A DNA stretch of 64,000 bases from Acidimicrobiaceae bacterium (GTDB lineage: Bacteria > Actinomycetota > Acidimicrobiia > Acidimicrobiales > Poriferisodalaceae), in assembly GCA_026713105.1 (NCBI GenBank), contig JAPOPC010000039.1:1-64000 (forward strand), written 5' to 3'. The position numbers and the translations under genes were made by a program. The notes beneath the pieces are model-generated. The model was not told where the DNA came from and ran no database searches. It was given only the letters and a program-made list of their open reading frames with translations. This document shows, one piece after another, positions 26,827-36,012 of this stretch. Each line of letters begins with the position of its first letter. Position 1 is the first letter of the stretch.

Positions 26827-29800
26827 CTATTCGGCGCTGCGGAACACCTCGATGCGGTTGTCGAGGTTGAACAGCAATGCGATGAATTGCTGCACATCGC
26901 CAGCAGTGACCTCGTTCAGTGCAGCACGCATGCGCTCAGGCGTGGCCACGTCGGCATCGTCGACATGGTGACGGCTCAACAACGGGTTGATGAGCAGCGA
27001 ATTGGACTCGAGCACGTAGTTGTCGCGGACGACGGCGATCGCCTGGTCGAGATCGCGCTCGGTGGGGCCGTCGGCTATCAGCTCGGTCAAGATCTCGATG
27101 ACCTCCGCGTGACCTGTGTCGAGACCCCCTGACGCGCCCGTCGAGAAGATGCGACCTTCCCAGGTTCCGACCGGCGGGTTCGACGACACCGACACGCCAA
27201 CGACATATGCGTCGCCGAGCTCCTCGCGCACACGCACGGTGAGCAGGTCGTTGATGATCGCCTCCGCAACATCGGCGATCACCAGGGAAGCCGTGTTGAG
27301 AGGCGCCGCTGCGCCGAACACGACGTCGAAGCCGGCCGCGCCGGCATCGGCATCGACCGCGATCGTGATGCGCTGAACGCCGGAGGGGAAGTCCGGACGG
27401 TGATTCACGAACGTGTCTGTCTCGCCGGGCGGCAGGCTGCCGATGTAGCGCGCCGCCAGGTCGGCCACCGTGGCACGGTCAATGTCGCCGACGACGGCGA
27501 CCACCATGTCGTCCACGTCGCTCAGCCGTGCCTCGTACAGACCGAGCAGCAAGTCCGGCGTCGTGGCGTCGATCTGAGCTTGGGTGGCGATGAACTGGTG
27601 CCACGGGCTGCCTTCGAACAGCGCATCGAGCAGTTTCAGCTCCGAGATCCACTGTGGGAAGGTCTCAGCGTTGGCGAGTCGGGTCGCCATGGCCTGGGTC
27701 TGCTCGCCGACGGCAACCTCGGTGATGCGCGGCTCGGTGATGAACAGGTGCATCAGCGTGAACAGGGCCTCGAGATCGTCGGATCCGGTGGCGCCGGAGA
27801 AGCCCTCTGAGAACTCCGCGATGAACGGGCTGACCCGCGCCGTCGTAGTGGCCAGATACTCATCGAGCTGTGTCGCAGAAGCGTCTGCGAGGCCGCTGGA
27901 AGCAACAGCCCCGACTGCATGGCGCGCCAGCGCGGAGTCGCCCTCGGACAGCGTCGACCAACCGCCCAAGCTCTCTGCGACGACGTTCACCTGGCCGGCC
28001 GCAATGTCAGATGGCACGAAGACGACCCGTGCGCCGTTGGTGAACTCCCACTCGTAGGCATCCTCGAACAGATCCACTGCTGCCTCGCGTGATGGAGCCA
28101 CAGGTGCGGGACGCTCCATCAGCGTGTCGACCGCATCTTCGGATTCCGGCGGAGCGAGGGGAACCACCGCCTCGATCGCTGCGAGGAGCTCTTCGGCTGT
28201 CGGCACCGCGGATGGATCCGGTCCGATGGACACGACGAGCGGCGGCGCCACCTCGAGCACCCAGCGCAAGTGCGCGGTCAATTCCTCGACCGAGTAGGTC
28301 TCCAGCAACGCGCTCAGACGTGCCACGCGATCGGCAGTCGACGAGATGTCGGCACCGCTCAGGAAATGCTGGACGTAGCCGGATGCGTACTCGTCGTCTT
28401 GGCGCGTCTCAGCGCTCTCAAGCTGGAATTGCAGCGAGGTCCGCAACGCCTCGACGGCCTGGTCGAGCTCGCCGGCGGTGAAGCCGTAGTGGGCGGCGCC
28501 CTCCACGACCGACAGGTAGTCGGTGGTGGCCTGCACCAAGTCGGAGCCCTGGTAGTTCGTGCCGTACAGACGCAGCCCCCGGGCCGCCGGGAACGAGCTG
28601 ATGTGAGGCTCGGAGGCTTGAGCCATCAGACCAGCCCGGTGGGCCGCGTCCAGCCGGATGTCGAGCATCCGGGCGATCACGTTCTCCATCTGCCGGAGCC
28701 GTTCGCCGCCAGTGGTGCCCGCAGGCCATGCCGGCAGCTGCCAGTCCAGTGAGATGTAGATGGGACCGTGATCAGGATGGGTCACGACGTCGGTGACCGG
28801 CTCGGTGACGAACTGCGCCGTGAACGCACTGCGATCCGGCTGGTCGGGTGCGGAAGGAGTGCGGGGCGCGAAATCGGCGAAGTACTCGACCACCAGCTCT
28901 TCCATCTGAGTCACCGGTAGGTCGCCCACCACGACGACGGCCATGTTGTCGGGCCGGTACCAGGTGTCGTAGAAGTCCCGCAGGTTTTCGGCGGTGACCG
29001 TCGAGTTCGACTCCTCGCTGCCGCCGATCAGCATCCCCTCGTAGACGGTTCCCTGGTGGTAGATCACCTGGAGGAAGTTGGAGATCCGGCCCGAGGCCGA
29101 TTCGTCTCGCAGCCGGTACTCGTCGAGGATGATGCCGCGCTCTTCCTCTACATCTTCGGGAAGGATCGTGGCCGCCGACGCCCATTCGGACAGCACGGTG
29201 AAAGCCAGATCCAGCGCCTCGGGATCGTCGAGCTGGAAGTCCAAGATGTAGACGGTCTCGTCCGGGCTGGTGTATGCGTTGAGGTCGGGGCCGAAATCGG
29301 TGCCGATGTCGCGCAGCACCTGATCCAGCTCGTTCTTCGAGAAGAGTTCGGTGCCGTTGAACAGCATGTGCTCGAGGAAGTGGGCAGTGCCTTCCTCCCC
29401 GTCGGGATCCAGCACCGCGCCGGCGTTCACGACCAGGTGCATGACCACGGCCTCGCCCGGCGAATCATTCGAGCGCAGGTAGTAGGTGAGACCGTTTCCG
29501 AGCTCGCCGATCAGCACATCTGAGTCGACCGGCAGCGGCGTCGCATCGGGATCTCCGGGTTCGTAGTCGTTGAACGCGCCCAGATCGACGGGATCACCGA
29601 TCGGCTCGGGCTCTGCGACGGTCTCTGCGGGGTCTTCGTCGTCTGACGCCTCTGGCTCGTCGGGCTCCGGCTCGTCGGCTTCGGGGGCTTCGTCCGCTTC
29701 AGCGGGAGTCTCGGGGGCCTCTTCGTGGACTTCTTCGGACTCATCGGCTGCGTCGGTGGGCGGCGTTGCGTCGGGTGAGTCGGGTGCGCAGGCGGCCGCC

Positions 29801-29856
29801 AGCAGCGCGGCAACGAGCAGGGCTGGGAGGAGATTGCGCCAGGAGCCTGGTTTCAT
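26827..29856 (-). CDS. M16-family zinc peptidase, predicted lipoprotein
   Basis: A 1009-residue double-length M16 peptidase (insulinase/PqqL type). The start MKPGSWRNLLPALLVAALL and Cys23 in LAAAC form a lipoprotein signal. Residues about 28-110 are a very acidic, Pro/Glu/Asp/Ala-rich linker. The inverted zinc motif HFLEH is at 159-163, with the third-ligand Glu in EEERGIILDEYR about 75 residues later. Two further M16 halves follow, the second lacking HxxEH as usual. It is probably tethered outside the membrane and degrades peptides. I use the ATG at 29856; upstream residues to 29988 do not look like a signal peptide. It is convergent with truA. Confidence 0.9.
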   Translation of the reverse strand: MKPGSWRNLLPALLVAALLAAACAPDSPDATPPTDAADESEEVHEEAPETPAEADEAPEADEPEPDEPEASDDEDPAETVAEPEPIGDPVDLGAFNDYEPGDPDATPLPVDSDVLIGELGNGLTYYLRSNDSPGEAVVMHLVVNAGAVLDPDGEEGTAHFLEHMLFNGTELFSKNELDQVLRDIGTDFGPDLNAYTSPDETVYILDFQLDDPEALDLAFTVLSEWASAATILPEDVEEERGIILDEYRLRDESASGRISNFLQVIYHQGTVYEGMLIGGSEESNSTVTAENLRDFYDTWYRPDNMAVVVVGDLPVTQMEELVVEYFADFAPRTPSAPDQPDRSAFTAQFVTEPVTDVVTHPDHGPIYISLDWQLPAWPAGTTGGERLRQMENVIARMLDIRLDAAHRAGLMAQASEPHISSFPAARGLRLYGTNYQGSDLVQATTDYLSVVEGAAHYGFTAGELDQAVEALRTSLQFQLESAETRQDDEYASGYVQHFLSGADISSTADRVARLSALLETYSVEELTAHLRWVLEVAPPLVVSIGPDPSAVPTAEELLAAIEAVVPLAPPESEDAVDTLMERPAPVAPSREAAVDLFEDAYEWEFTNGARVVFVPSDIAAGQVNVVAESLGGWSTLSEGDSALARHAVGAVASSGLADASATQLDEYLATTTARVSPFIAEFSEGFSGATGSDDLEALFTLMHLFITEPRITEVAVGEQTQAMATRLANAETFPQWISELKLLDALFEGSPWHQFIATQAQIDATTPDLLLGLYEARLSDVDDMVVAVVGDIDRATVADLAARYIGSLPPGETDTFVNHRPDFPSGVQRITIAVDADAGAAGFDVVFGAAAPLNTASLVIADVAEAIINDLLTVRVREELGDAYVVGVSVSSNPPVGTWEGRIFSTGASGGLDTGHAEVIEILTELIADGPTERDLDQAIAVVRDNYVLESNSLLINPLLSRHHVDDADVATPERMRAALNEVTAGDVQQFIALLFNLDNRIEVFRSAE

Positions 29857-30027
29857 CGACTGGATCGCCTTTCGGACGTATGGATGCGCTAGGGCGGATG
29901 CTGGGGAGTGAATGCGGCTGCAGTGCCGTGGACTGGCTGCCGCCATGCGGCTCAGGACGGTACTCGCAGAAGATCTCGGTTTAAACACCAGACGCAGTCT
30001 CGATGGGTTTCGAATGATGAGAATGCC
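29857..30027. other. Promoter region of the M16 peptidase gene
   Basis: A 171-bp gap without a gene. It carries the 8-bp palindrome GTTTAAAC at 29979-29986, an AT-rich spot that could belong to a promoter. I see no convincing -35/-10 pair. Confidence 0.35.
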
Positions 30028-30384
30028 TCACACTGTGGCGAGGCGCTCCAGCAGCAACTCTGCAGAGCCCTTATACGTCGCAATCTCGGCAGTGCTGAGC
30101 ACTTCAGTCCATTCGTCGCCGTCGCGCACGATGATGCTCGGCAGCGACGTGGCGGCAGCCAGTTGATCGGCAGTCGCCTCGTCGCGATGCACAAGCTCAA
30201 GCTCGACCGGCGAAGCCGCGCATGCCTGCTTCCACTGGCGGGAGCCCATCGGGTTCCAGCCGTGGGTGATGTCGCACAGAGCGCAGCTGCTGCGCCCGGT
30301 CAGCTTGCCGACCGCGTACCGCAGCTCGCCGGCCAATGTGCCGTCTGCGTCGTAAATTCCCACCAATTGCACGCCGCGCACCAT
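30028..30384 (-). CDS. Conserved hypothetical protein with a CxxC-DITHG motif
   Basis: A 118-residue soluble protein that opens with VGIYDADGTLAGELRYAVGK. It contains SSCALCDITHGW, with two cysteines spaced like a thioredoxin-type or metal-binding CxxC. The second half is charged and has LELVHRDEATADQL and LPSIIVRDGDEWTEVLS. I recognise it as a widespread uncharacterised bacterial family, but assign no function. The ATG at 30384 is chosen because longer readings run into the divergent sodB coding region. Confidence 0.7.
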   Translation of the reverse strand: MVRGVQLVGIYDADGTLAGELRYAVGKLTGRSSCALCDITHGWNPMGSRQWKQACAASPVELELVHRDEATADQLAAATSLPSIIVRDGDEWTEVLSTAEIATYKGSAELLLERLATV

Positions 30385-30525
30385 ATCTGTACGCGTGTGC
30401 GAGGTCCGGTCAGGGGCATGCTCGGCAGCGGTGAGGCCGGCCCGCGCACAACCCGCCGCATCGCGGGGGGAAGATGTCGTCGCCAGTGGCATACTCGCCC
30501 GGGCCGGAGACCACGTGACGCTCGC

Positions 30526-31185
30526 ATGACGATTCACCTTCCAGACCTTCCCTACGCGGCTGACGCGTTGGCGCCGCACATCAGCGAGCGCACGATCAGC
30601 TTTCACTATGGCAAGCACCACGCCGCGTACGTCACCGCAGTGAACGATCTGACGGCCGGCACCCCAAACGCCGATGTCTCGCTTGAATCGCTCGTACGCT
30701 CGTTGGAGCCGGGCGGCCACAGCAGCAAGCTGTTCAACGCCGCAGCGCAGGCGTGGAACCACGACTTCTATTGGCGCTCGATGTCGCCGGACGGCGGTGG
30801 CGAACCAGACGGCGACCTCGCAGCCGCACTCGTGGCGAGCTTCGGCAGCGTCGACGCGTTCTGCAGCGAATTCGCAGCAGGGGCGGTGGGCAATTTCGCC
30901 TCGGGTTGGGGCTGGCTGGTATTCGACACGGCCGCGGCCGGTGCGGGGCCCGGCTCGCTTCGCATCGTCCAGACTGATGACGCCAGCACGCCGATCGCCG
31001 GCACCAGCGCCGCCCCGAGTGAACCGCAGCAGGTGCCACTGCTGGTGATCGACGTGTGGGAGCACGCCTACTACCTCGACTACCAGAACGCCCGCGCTGC
31101 TTACGTCGATGCGTTCATAGAGCACCTGGCCAACTGGGAATTCGCCTCGGCCAACTACGCAGCCGCCCTGCGCGCACACGCCTGA
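30526..31185 (+). CDS. sodB: Superoxide dismutase, Fe type
   Basis: SOD (219 aa) dismutates superoxide in the cytoplasm. Predicted metal ligands are His27 (FHYGKHH), His79 (QAWNHDFYW), Asp176 and His180 (IDVWEHAYYLDY). The Gln in NAAAQAWNH and the AVGNFASGWGWLV context point to the iron rather than the manganese subgroup. A short insertion (about 136-167) after GWGWLV is longer than usual. The ATG at 30526 lies 141 bp from the divergent small CxxC gene. Confidence 0.95.
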   Translation: MTIHLPDLPYAADALAPHISERTISFHYGKHHAAYVTAVNDLTAGTPNADVSLESLVRSLEPGGHSSKLFNAAAQAWNHDFYWRSMSPDGGGEPDGDLAAALVASFGSVDAFCSEFAAGAVGNFASGWGWLVFDTAAAGAGPGSLRIVQTDDASTPIAGTSAAPSEPQQVPLLVIDVWEHAYYLDYQNARAAYVDAFIEHLANWEFASANYAAALRAHA

Positions 31186-31238
31186 CTCCCCCGGTCGGGT
31201 GCGGGCTTCATCGGTGACGAGATCGCTCTTGCGTCTAT

Positions 31239-31267
31239 TTGACGGCGCGGATAGTTTGTGCTACAAA
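31239..31267 (+). promoter_or_regulatory. Predicted promoter of the membrane-protein/regulator operon
   Basis: TTGACG (31239-31244) and TACAAA (31262-31267) are 17 bp apart, with four to five matches each to sigma-70 boxes. The -10 box lies inside the palindrome at 31252-31270, the usual position for a repressor site. Confidence 0.6.
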
Positions 31268-31270
31268 CTA
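31252..31270. promoter_or_regulatory. 19-bp perfect operator palindrome
   Basis: TAGTTTGT-GCT-ACAAACTA is a perfect dyad. An overlapping second dyad, ACAAA-CTAC-TTTGT, continues to about 31277. It covers the -10 box 30 bp before the membrane-protein start. The winged-helix protein encoded two genes on is the obvious candidate ligand. Confidence 0.75.
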
Positions 31271-31300
31271 CTTTGTGGTACAGCTCAGGAGGCTCCGGAA

Positions 31301-31945
31301 ATGTCAGGCAGTGCAGTGACAGACAACGACGATCCCGCAGCGCTAGGACTGGACAAAAGCTGGGAGACGGTGCTCAGCACCATGCACGGCGCCCGCAGCG
31401 CCTTGTACACCGCGGGGAGCACGGCAATCCTGCTGATGTGGGGAGGGATCATCACGATCGCCTACCTCGCCCAGTACGCCGTGGCGACGTTCGCACCCGA
31501 CTTCGCCGAGAGGTACCCGTGGTACCCGGGTCCGCTTTGGGTGATCATCACACTCCCCGGCGTGATCGCAAGCATGACCATTGGCTATCGCGCCGGTCGT
31601 GCGCTCTCGCCTGGGCTCGCGATGCAGCACGCGGGGATCCGGGTATTCGGATACTGGATGGCGGTCATCACCGCGGCGGGTCTGCTCCCCGGCGCCGCCG
31701 GCCTGTGGAACGAGGCCGGGGCAGAGAAGATCCCGTTCGTCCTGCTCGGCGTTATGGCGCTGGGCTACGTGCTCTTCGGCATCCTGAATCGGACAGTGAT
31801 CGCCGTGTTCGGTCTCGGCATGGCCGCCGCGTTCTACATCCCGCACTACGTCTTCGACGACGTCGCTCCGGCCGTCTCGGGAATCGCGTCACTGCTGTTG
31901 CTGGCGGGCGTGTTCGCATGGGTGCGCAGGAACGGCGAATGGTAG
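31301..31945 (+). CDS. Integral membrane protein paired with a wHTH regulator
   Basis: A 214-residue protein with a ~30-residue soluble N-terminus and about five to six hydrophobic segments (ILLMWGGIITIAYL, LWVIITLPGVIASM, WMAVITAAGLLPGAAG, FVLLGVMALGYVLFGIL, VIAVFGLGMAAAFYI, IASLLLLAGVFAWV). No enzymatic motif is visible. AGGAGG lies 8 nt before the ATG at 31301, and the operator palindrome is just upstream. Its stop overlaps the start of the regulator gene, so the two are coupled. This layout is common for small autoregulated sensor/repressor pairs, but the function is unknown. Confidence 0.8.
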   Translation: MSGSAVTDNDDPAALGLDKSWETVLSTMHGARSALYTAGSTAILLMWGGIITIAYLAQYAVATFAPDFAERYPWYPGPLWVIITLPGVIASMTIGYRAGRALSPGLAMQHAGIRVFGYWMAVITAAGLLPGAAGLWNEAGAEKIPFVLLGVMALGYVLFGILNRTVIAVFGLGMAAAFYIPHYVFDDVAPAVSGIASLLLLAGVFAWVRRNGEW

Positions 31946-32274
31946 ACCCCCCCCCGACGCCCGCCAGCGGCGTCATCGACCTCGATGAGATCATCCATCA
32001 GCCGACGAGGCTGCAGGTGATGTCGTTGCTGGTCTCGGTGAAGGATCGGGACCGGCTCGCGTACGGATTCGTCCAAAAGCACCTGGAGCTGACCCCCGGC
32101 AATCTGACGACGCACCTGCGGAAACTGGAAGACGCCGACTACGTGGCGATCACCAAGGAGTTCCACGGGTCCAAGCCGCGCACCTGGATCGAAGCCACCG
32201 CCGCGGGACGCAATGCGTTCACCGCATACCTGAAGAATCTGGAGCGGGCACTGGGCGTGCATACAGGTCGTTAG
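31939..32274 (+). CDS. Winged-helix transcriptional regulator
   Basis: A 111-residue protein with a single winged-helix domain: IDLDEIIHQPTRLQVMSLL, the recognition-helix region LELTPGNLTTHLRKLEDADYV and the wing ITKEFHGSKPRTWIEATAAG. It resembles the small wHTH family with ArsR/MarR-like folds. It has no cysteine or metal-site cluster. The ATG at 31939 overlaps the upstream membrane-protein gene by 7 nt. It is likely the autorepressor that binds the palindrome at 31252-31270. Confidence 0.87.
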   Translation: MVDPPPTPASGVIDLDEIIHQPTRLQVMSLLVSVKDRDRLAYGFVQKHLELTPGNLTTHLRKLEDADYVAITKEFHGSKPRTWIEATAAGRNAFTAYLKNLERALGVHTGR

Positions 32275-32306
32275 GCTTTGTCCCGAATGGTGATTGGCGA
32301 TTCCCG

Positions 32307-33245
32307 ATGCCGGTAGCGGCCGATGCCCGGACGCTCGCCGAACTTGAGCCGACCGTAGGACAGCTACTCGACCGGCATTTTCGGCAGACGAAGGAATGGC
32401 ATCCCCACGCGCTCGTGCCATGGAGCCGGGGGGAAGACTTCGCGCCCGACTACGAATGGTCGCCCGAAGAGGCGAATCTCACTCCCGAAGCTCGCAGCGC
32501 CCTGTTCGTCAACGTGCTCACCGAAGAGAACCTGCCGTACTACTTCCGTGACAGCGAGCGGCTCTTCGGCCGCGAGGGAGCGTGGGGCGAGTGGGTCCGC
32601 CGCTGGACGGCGGAGGAGGGGCGGCACGGCCGGGTCATCTACGACTACCTCTCCGTCACCCGCGCGCTCGATCCGGTCGCGTTGGAACGCGCGCGCATGG
32701 CCCAGGTGCAGTGCGGGCAGGTACCCCAGCCCCCGAGCTTGCTGGAAGGCCTCGCCTACGTAACGCTGCAGGAGTTGGCCACGCGCATCGCTCACTTCAA
32801 CACCGGTCGCCACATCGACGATCCTGCCGGCAAGGCCATCATGCGGCGGGTCGCCTTCGATGAGAACCTGCATTTCCTCTTCTACCGCGACGTCATGAGC
32901 GCTGCGGTAGAAATTGACCCCTCCAGCGCGGTGGTCGCCATCGCCAACCAGGTCAAGGACTTCGCGATGCCCGGGTTGGGCATCACCGACTTCGACGCCC
33001 ACTCGCGCATCATCGCCGAGGCGGGGATCTACGACCTGGCAATCCACCACGACCAGATCCTGCAGCCCGTCGTGCTGCGCGACTGGAACCTGCCGGCACT
33101 GACAGAGCTGTCGAGCATTGCCGAGGCTGCCCGCGATCGACTCATGACCATGATCGACCGGATCGGCCGCGTGGGACAGCGCCTTGCCGAGCGTTACGCC
33201 GAAGCGCGCAGCTCGCTGCGACGCGACGCAGCACTGGTGCGATAA
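32307..33245 (+). CDS. Acyl-ACP desaturase (soluble di-iron, DesA type)
   Basis: A 312-residue ferritin-like di-iron enzyme of the plant/mycobacterial stearoyl-ACP desaturase family, which puts a double bond into an ACP-bound acyl chain. The iron ligands are in ENLPYYF (Glu73/74), EEGRH (103-107), Glu156 in LQELATR, and DENLH (185-189), the classic E..EExxH..E..DExxH pattern. It starts with ATG at 32307, 32 bp after the regulator gene, so it may belong to the same transcript. It ends just before the convergent RraA-like gene. Confidence 0.92.
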   Translation: MPVAADARTLAELEPTVGQLLDRHFRQTKEWHPHALVPWSRGEDFAPDYEWSPEEANLTPEARSALFVNVLTEENLPYYFRDSERLFGREGAWGEWVRRWTAEEGRHGRVIYDYLSVTRALDPVALERARMAQVQCGQVPQPPSLLEGLAYVTLQELATRIAHFNTGRHIDDPAGKAIMRRVAFDENLHFLFYRDVMSAAVEIDPSSAVVAIANQVKDFAMPGLGITDFDAHSRIIAEAGIYDLAIHHDQILQPVVLRDWNLPALTELSSIAEAARDRLMTMIDRIGRVGQRLAERYAEARSSLRRDAALVR

Positions 33246-33252
33246 CGAAGAA

Positions 33253-33954
33253 CTAGTGGTCGCCCTTGGGGTCGAGCAGGGCGGTCAATCGGTTGATCGA
33301 GAATCCCTCGCTGCGGGCGGCGTCAATCAGGACGCGCTCAGCGGCGGCGATCTTGGCAGCCGCGGCAGGAACATCCGCAGCCACGTCGGCAGGCACGACA
33401 ACCGCGCCGTGGCGGTCCGCATGAATGAGGTCGCCGGGGCGGACCGTCATGCCATGGACGGTCACCGCCACGTCATATTCGACGACATGAACCCACGCGT
33501 GGGACGGGCCGATCGAGCCCGCAAGAGCGCCGAAGCCCGGCGCCCACTCTCCCAAGTCTCGTATGGAGCCGTTGGTGATGACCCCGAGCGAGCCCAGCCC
33601 GGCGTGAATGCTGCTGTTCACCTCGCCCCACCAGGCGCCATAGCCCGGGGAGGCATCGATGTCTTGGATCACCGTGATGGTGGGCTGTGGGCCAGCGGCC
33701 ATGTGCCGGTAGTAGCCCACGCGCACTGCGAGGTCGTCGGCGCCGGATCGACCCGAGGGAGCGTTCGCCCGGATCGTGGCGGTGCGGGCGTAGCCGACCA
33801 TGACGGTGTCCGGATCAGGACAGACCAGCGGCGAGGTGGTGTAGCCGTACGCACGGCGCCGTGGCGCGACGATCTCGAGTGCATTGCAGACCGTCGGGGT
33901 GTCGAACTGACGCAATTCCTCGAGCACGTCGGCGCTCAGCGGTGCAGTGTCCAT
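33253..33954 (-). CDS. RraA-like protein / class II HMG-CHA aldolase family
   Basis: A 233-residue member of the RraA fold shared by RNase E inhibitor RraA and 4-hydroxy-4-methyl-2-oxoglutarate / 4-carboxy-4-hydroxy-2-oxoadipate aldolases. FDTPTVCNALE opens the fold. GVITNGSIRDL carries the G-x-x-N-G-x-x-R-D pattern in which the Arg and Asp are aldolase active-site residues, which favours an enzyme over a pure RNase regulator. The end, from PGDLIHADRHGAVVVP, is typical. It starts 29 bp after rplQ and may be read through from the ribosomal operon. The substrate is unknown. Confidence 0.85.
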   Translation of the reverse strand: MDTAPLSADVLEELRQFDTPTVCNALEIVAPRRRAYGYTTSPLVCPDPDTVMVGYARTATIRANAPSGRSGADDLAVRVGYYRHMAAGPQPTITVIQDIDASPGYGAWWGEVNSSIHAGLGSLGVITNGSIRDLGEWAPGFGALAGSIGPSHAWVHVVEYDVAVTVHGMTVRPGDLIHADRHGAVVVPADVAADVPAAAAKIAAAERVLIDAARSEGFSINRLTALLDPKGDH

Positions 33955-33983
33955 CAGCGAACTTGGACCACGTCCGTGGAGGT

Positions 33984-34337
33984 CTAGACCAACTCGATGA
34001 GCGCCATCGGCGCGTTGTCACCCCGGCGCGGGCCGAGCTTCAAGATGCGCGTGTAGCCGCCCGGACGTCCCTCGTAGCGCGGGCCGATCTCGTCGATGAG
34101 CTTCTGGGCCATTTCCTGGTCGCCGTTGAGGCTGGCGACAATCTGGCGGTGCCGTGCCAAGCCTCCCTTGCGGGCCTTGGTGATGAGCTTCTCGGCGTAG
34201 GGCCGCAGTGCCTTGGCCTTGGCTTCGGTGGTCTCGATGGCCTCAGCCGCGAACAGCGACGCCGCCAAGTTGGCCAGCATGGAGCGTTGGTGGCTGGCGC
34301 TTCCGCCAAGGCGTCGACCCTTCGTGGGCGTGGGCAT
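33984..34337 (-). CDS. rplQ: 50S ribosomal protein L17
   Basis: L17 (117 aa) lies near the polypeptide exit of the 50S subunit. [22 protein letters not shown], the region after [12 protein letters not shown] and [25 protein letters not shown] are typical. It follows rpoA by 2 bp and ends the alpha operon core. truA, the usual next gene, has been replaced by the RraA-like gene. Confidence 0.97.
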   Translation of the reverse strand: MPTPTKGRRLGGSASHQRSMLANLAASLFAAEAIETTEAKAKALRPYAEKLITKARKGGLARHRQIVASLNGDQEMAQKLIDEIGPRYEGRPGGYTRILKLGPRRGDNAPMALIELV

Positions 34338-34339
34338 GG

Positions 34340-35359
34340 TCAGCTGACCGCCGCTGGGGTGGCCGGCTCGGCCTCGGCCTCGGCCTCGGCTTCGGCGTCG
34401 GCCGAGGGGCTCATGCCGCGCAATGCCAGACCTCGCTCGTCGAGCTTCTCGATGACCTCGTCCAGCGATTTCTGGCCGAAGTTCGGGACGGTCATCAGTT
34501 CTTCGACCGATTGATCGAGCAGCTCGCCGATGGTGTTGAACTGCGCACGCTTGAGGCAGTTGCGAGCACGCTCGGACAGACCCAAGTCTTCGATCGGGCG
34601 TTCCAGATCGCTGGCCTGACCTCCACCGACCGCCACCTCAGCGATGTCGAGACCCAGAGGCTCCGATGACAGCTCGGCGATCATGAGCATGAGTCGGCAC
34701 AGGGTGTCGCCTGCCGACGCGAGCGCCTCGCGTGGAGTCATCGCGCCATCGGTCTCGATGTCGAGCACCAGCCGGTCGAAGTCGGTGGACTGCTCGACAC
34801 GAACCGGTTCGACCTCCACCGCCACACGGCGCACCGGGCTAAACAGAGCGTCCATGAGGATCACGCCGATGGTGCTGCTGGACCGCTCGCTCTCTGGCGC
34901 GGTGTAGCCCCAACCGCGCTCGACGGTGAGGTCCATCGCCAATCGGGCGCCCTCACCGAGCGTCGCGATGTGCAGGTCTGGCGTCAGGCAGTCGACATCG
35001 ATGCCCCAATCGACGTGGCCCGCCAGTACCGGGCCCACGCCTCGCTCATCGAGACGCACCGCAACGGCCTCGTCGCTGTGGCTGCGAAGCACCACATCCT
35101 TGAGATTCAGGATGATGTCGGTGACGTCCTCGACGACGCCCTCGATCGTCGTGAACTCATGCAGTGCATCATCGAACCGGACCTGAGTGACTGCGGCACC
35201 GGGAATCGACGACAACAGTGTGCGGCGCAGCGAGTTGCCCAGTGTGTGCCCGAACCCGGGCTCCAGCGGGCCAATCGCGAAGCGCTGGCGATTGCCCTCG
35301 GGCTCGCCAAGGATGTCGATCGTCGGTCGGTGCATGACCAAGGTGTCGGAAACGGACAC
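34340..35359 (-). CDS. rpoA: DNA-directed RNA polymerase subunit alpha
   Basis: RpoA (339 aa) nucleates RNA polymerase assembly and contacts promoter UP elements and activators. The N-terminal domain has [20 protein letters not shown] and the C-terminal domain has [19 protein letters not shown] and [16 protein letters not shown]. The C-terminus ends in an Ala-Glu dipeptide run encoded by tandem hexamers (34365-34400). I start at the GTG at 35359 because GAAGAGG lies 5 nt before it; an ORF to 35527 would invade rpsD. It lies 34 bp after rpsD and 2 bp before rplQ. Confidence 0.97.
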   Translation of the reverse strand: MSVSDTLVMHRPTIDILGEPEGNRQRFAIGPLEPGFGHTLGNSLRRTLLSSIPGAAVTQVRFDDALHEFTTIEGVVEDVTDIILNLKDVVLRSHSDEAVAVRLDERGVGPVLAGHVDWGIDVDCLTPDLHIATLGEGARLAMDLTVERGWGYTAPESERSSSTIGVILMDALFSPVRRVAVEVEPVRVEQSTDFDRLVLDIETDGAMTPREALASAGDTLCRLMLMIAELSSEPLGLDIAEVAVGGGQASDLERPIEDLGLSERARNCLKRAQFNTIGELLDQSVEELMTVPNFGQKSLDEVIEKLDERGLALRGMSPSADAEAEAEAEAEPATPAAVS

Positions 35360-35393
35360 GTTCACCTCTTCGTGGGCGGCGGATGTTGCAGGG

Positions 35394-36011
35394 TTATTTG
35401 CTGTAGAGCTCGACGATGAGTTGCTCGCGCACCGGGATCTCGATCTGGGATCGGATCGGCAGCTCGCGCACGGTGACACGTTGGCTACCGTCGCTCGCTT
35501 CCAGCCACGCCGGTGGGGTGCGGTCAAGCACGTCGAGGTTCCAGCGGATCGTGACGATGTCGCGGGCTTTCGTCCGCAACTCGACTACGTCATCAGCGCG
35601 CGCCCGGTAGCTGGGAATGTTCACCCGCCGACCGTTGACGTCGATGTGACCGTGGTTCACGAATTGGCGAGCCTGCGGGCGGGTCGCCGCCCAGCCGGCC
35701 CGGTACACGATGTTGTCGAGCCGCAGCTCGAGCAGCCGCAGCAGGTTCTCACCGGTGACCCCGCGCTGGCGGGCGGCCTCTTCGTAGATATTGCGGAATT
35801 GCCGCTCCGTCATCCCGTAGGTGAAGCGGCACTTCTGCTTCTCCTGCAGCTGCATCAAGAACTCGGAGTTCTGGCTGCGGCGTCTTCCCCGCCCGTGCTC
35901 ACCAGGCGGATACGGACGCCGGTCGAGCGCCTTCGTCTCGCCCTCGGTGCCCCAGATGTTGGTGTTGAGCCGCCGAGAGACGCGCGCCTTGGGACCCGTG
36001 TAGCGAGACAT
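35394..36011 (-). CDS. rpsD: 30S ribosomal protein S4
   Basis: S4 (205 aa) is a primary 16S rRNA binder needed for 30S assembly and decoding fidelity. [31 protein letters not shown] and the S4 RNA-binding fold ([37 protein letters not shown]) are clear. It lacks the zinc-binding cysteines of some S4 forms. Only 1 bp separates it from rpsK. Confidence 0.98.
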   Translation of the reverse strand: MSRYTGPKARVSRRLNTNIWGTEGETKALDRRPYPPGEHGRGRRRSQNSEFLMQLQEKQKCRFTYGMTERQFRNIYEEAARQRGVTGENLLRLLELRLDNIVYRAGWAATRPQARQFVNHGHIDVNGRRVNIPSYRARADDVVELRTKARDIVTIRWNLDVLDRTPPAWLEASDGSQRVTVRELPIRSQIEIPVREQLIVELYSK

Positions 36012-36012
36012 C

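Noticed and set aside
30385-31179. Extension of the small CxxC protein to 383 residues
   Set aside because: The added part lies antisense to sodB, whose metal ligands are all present.
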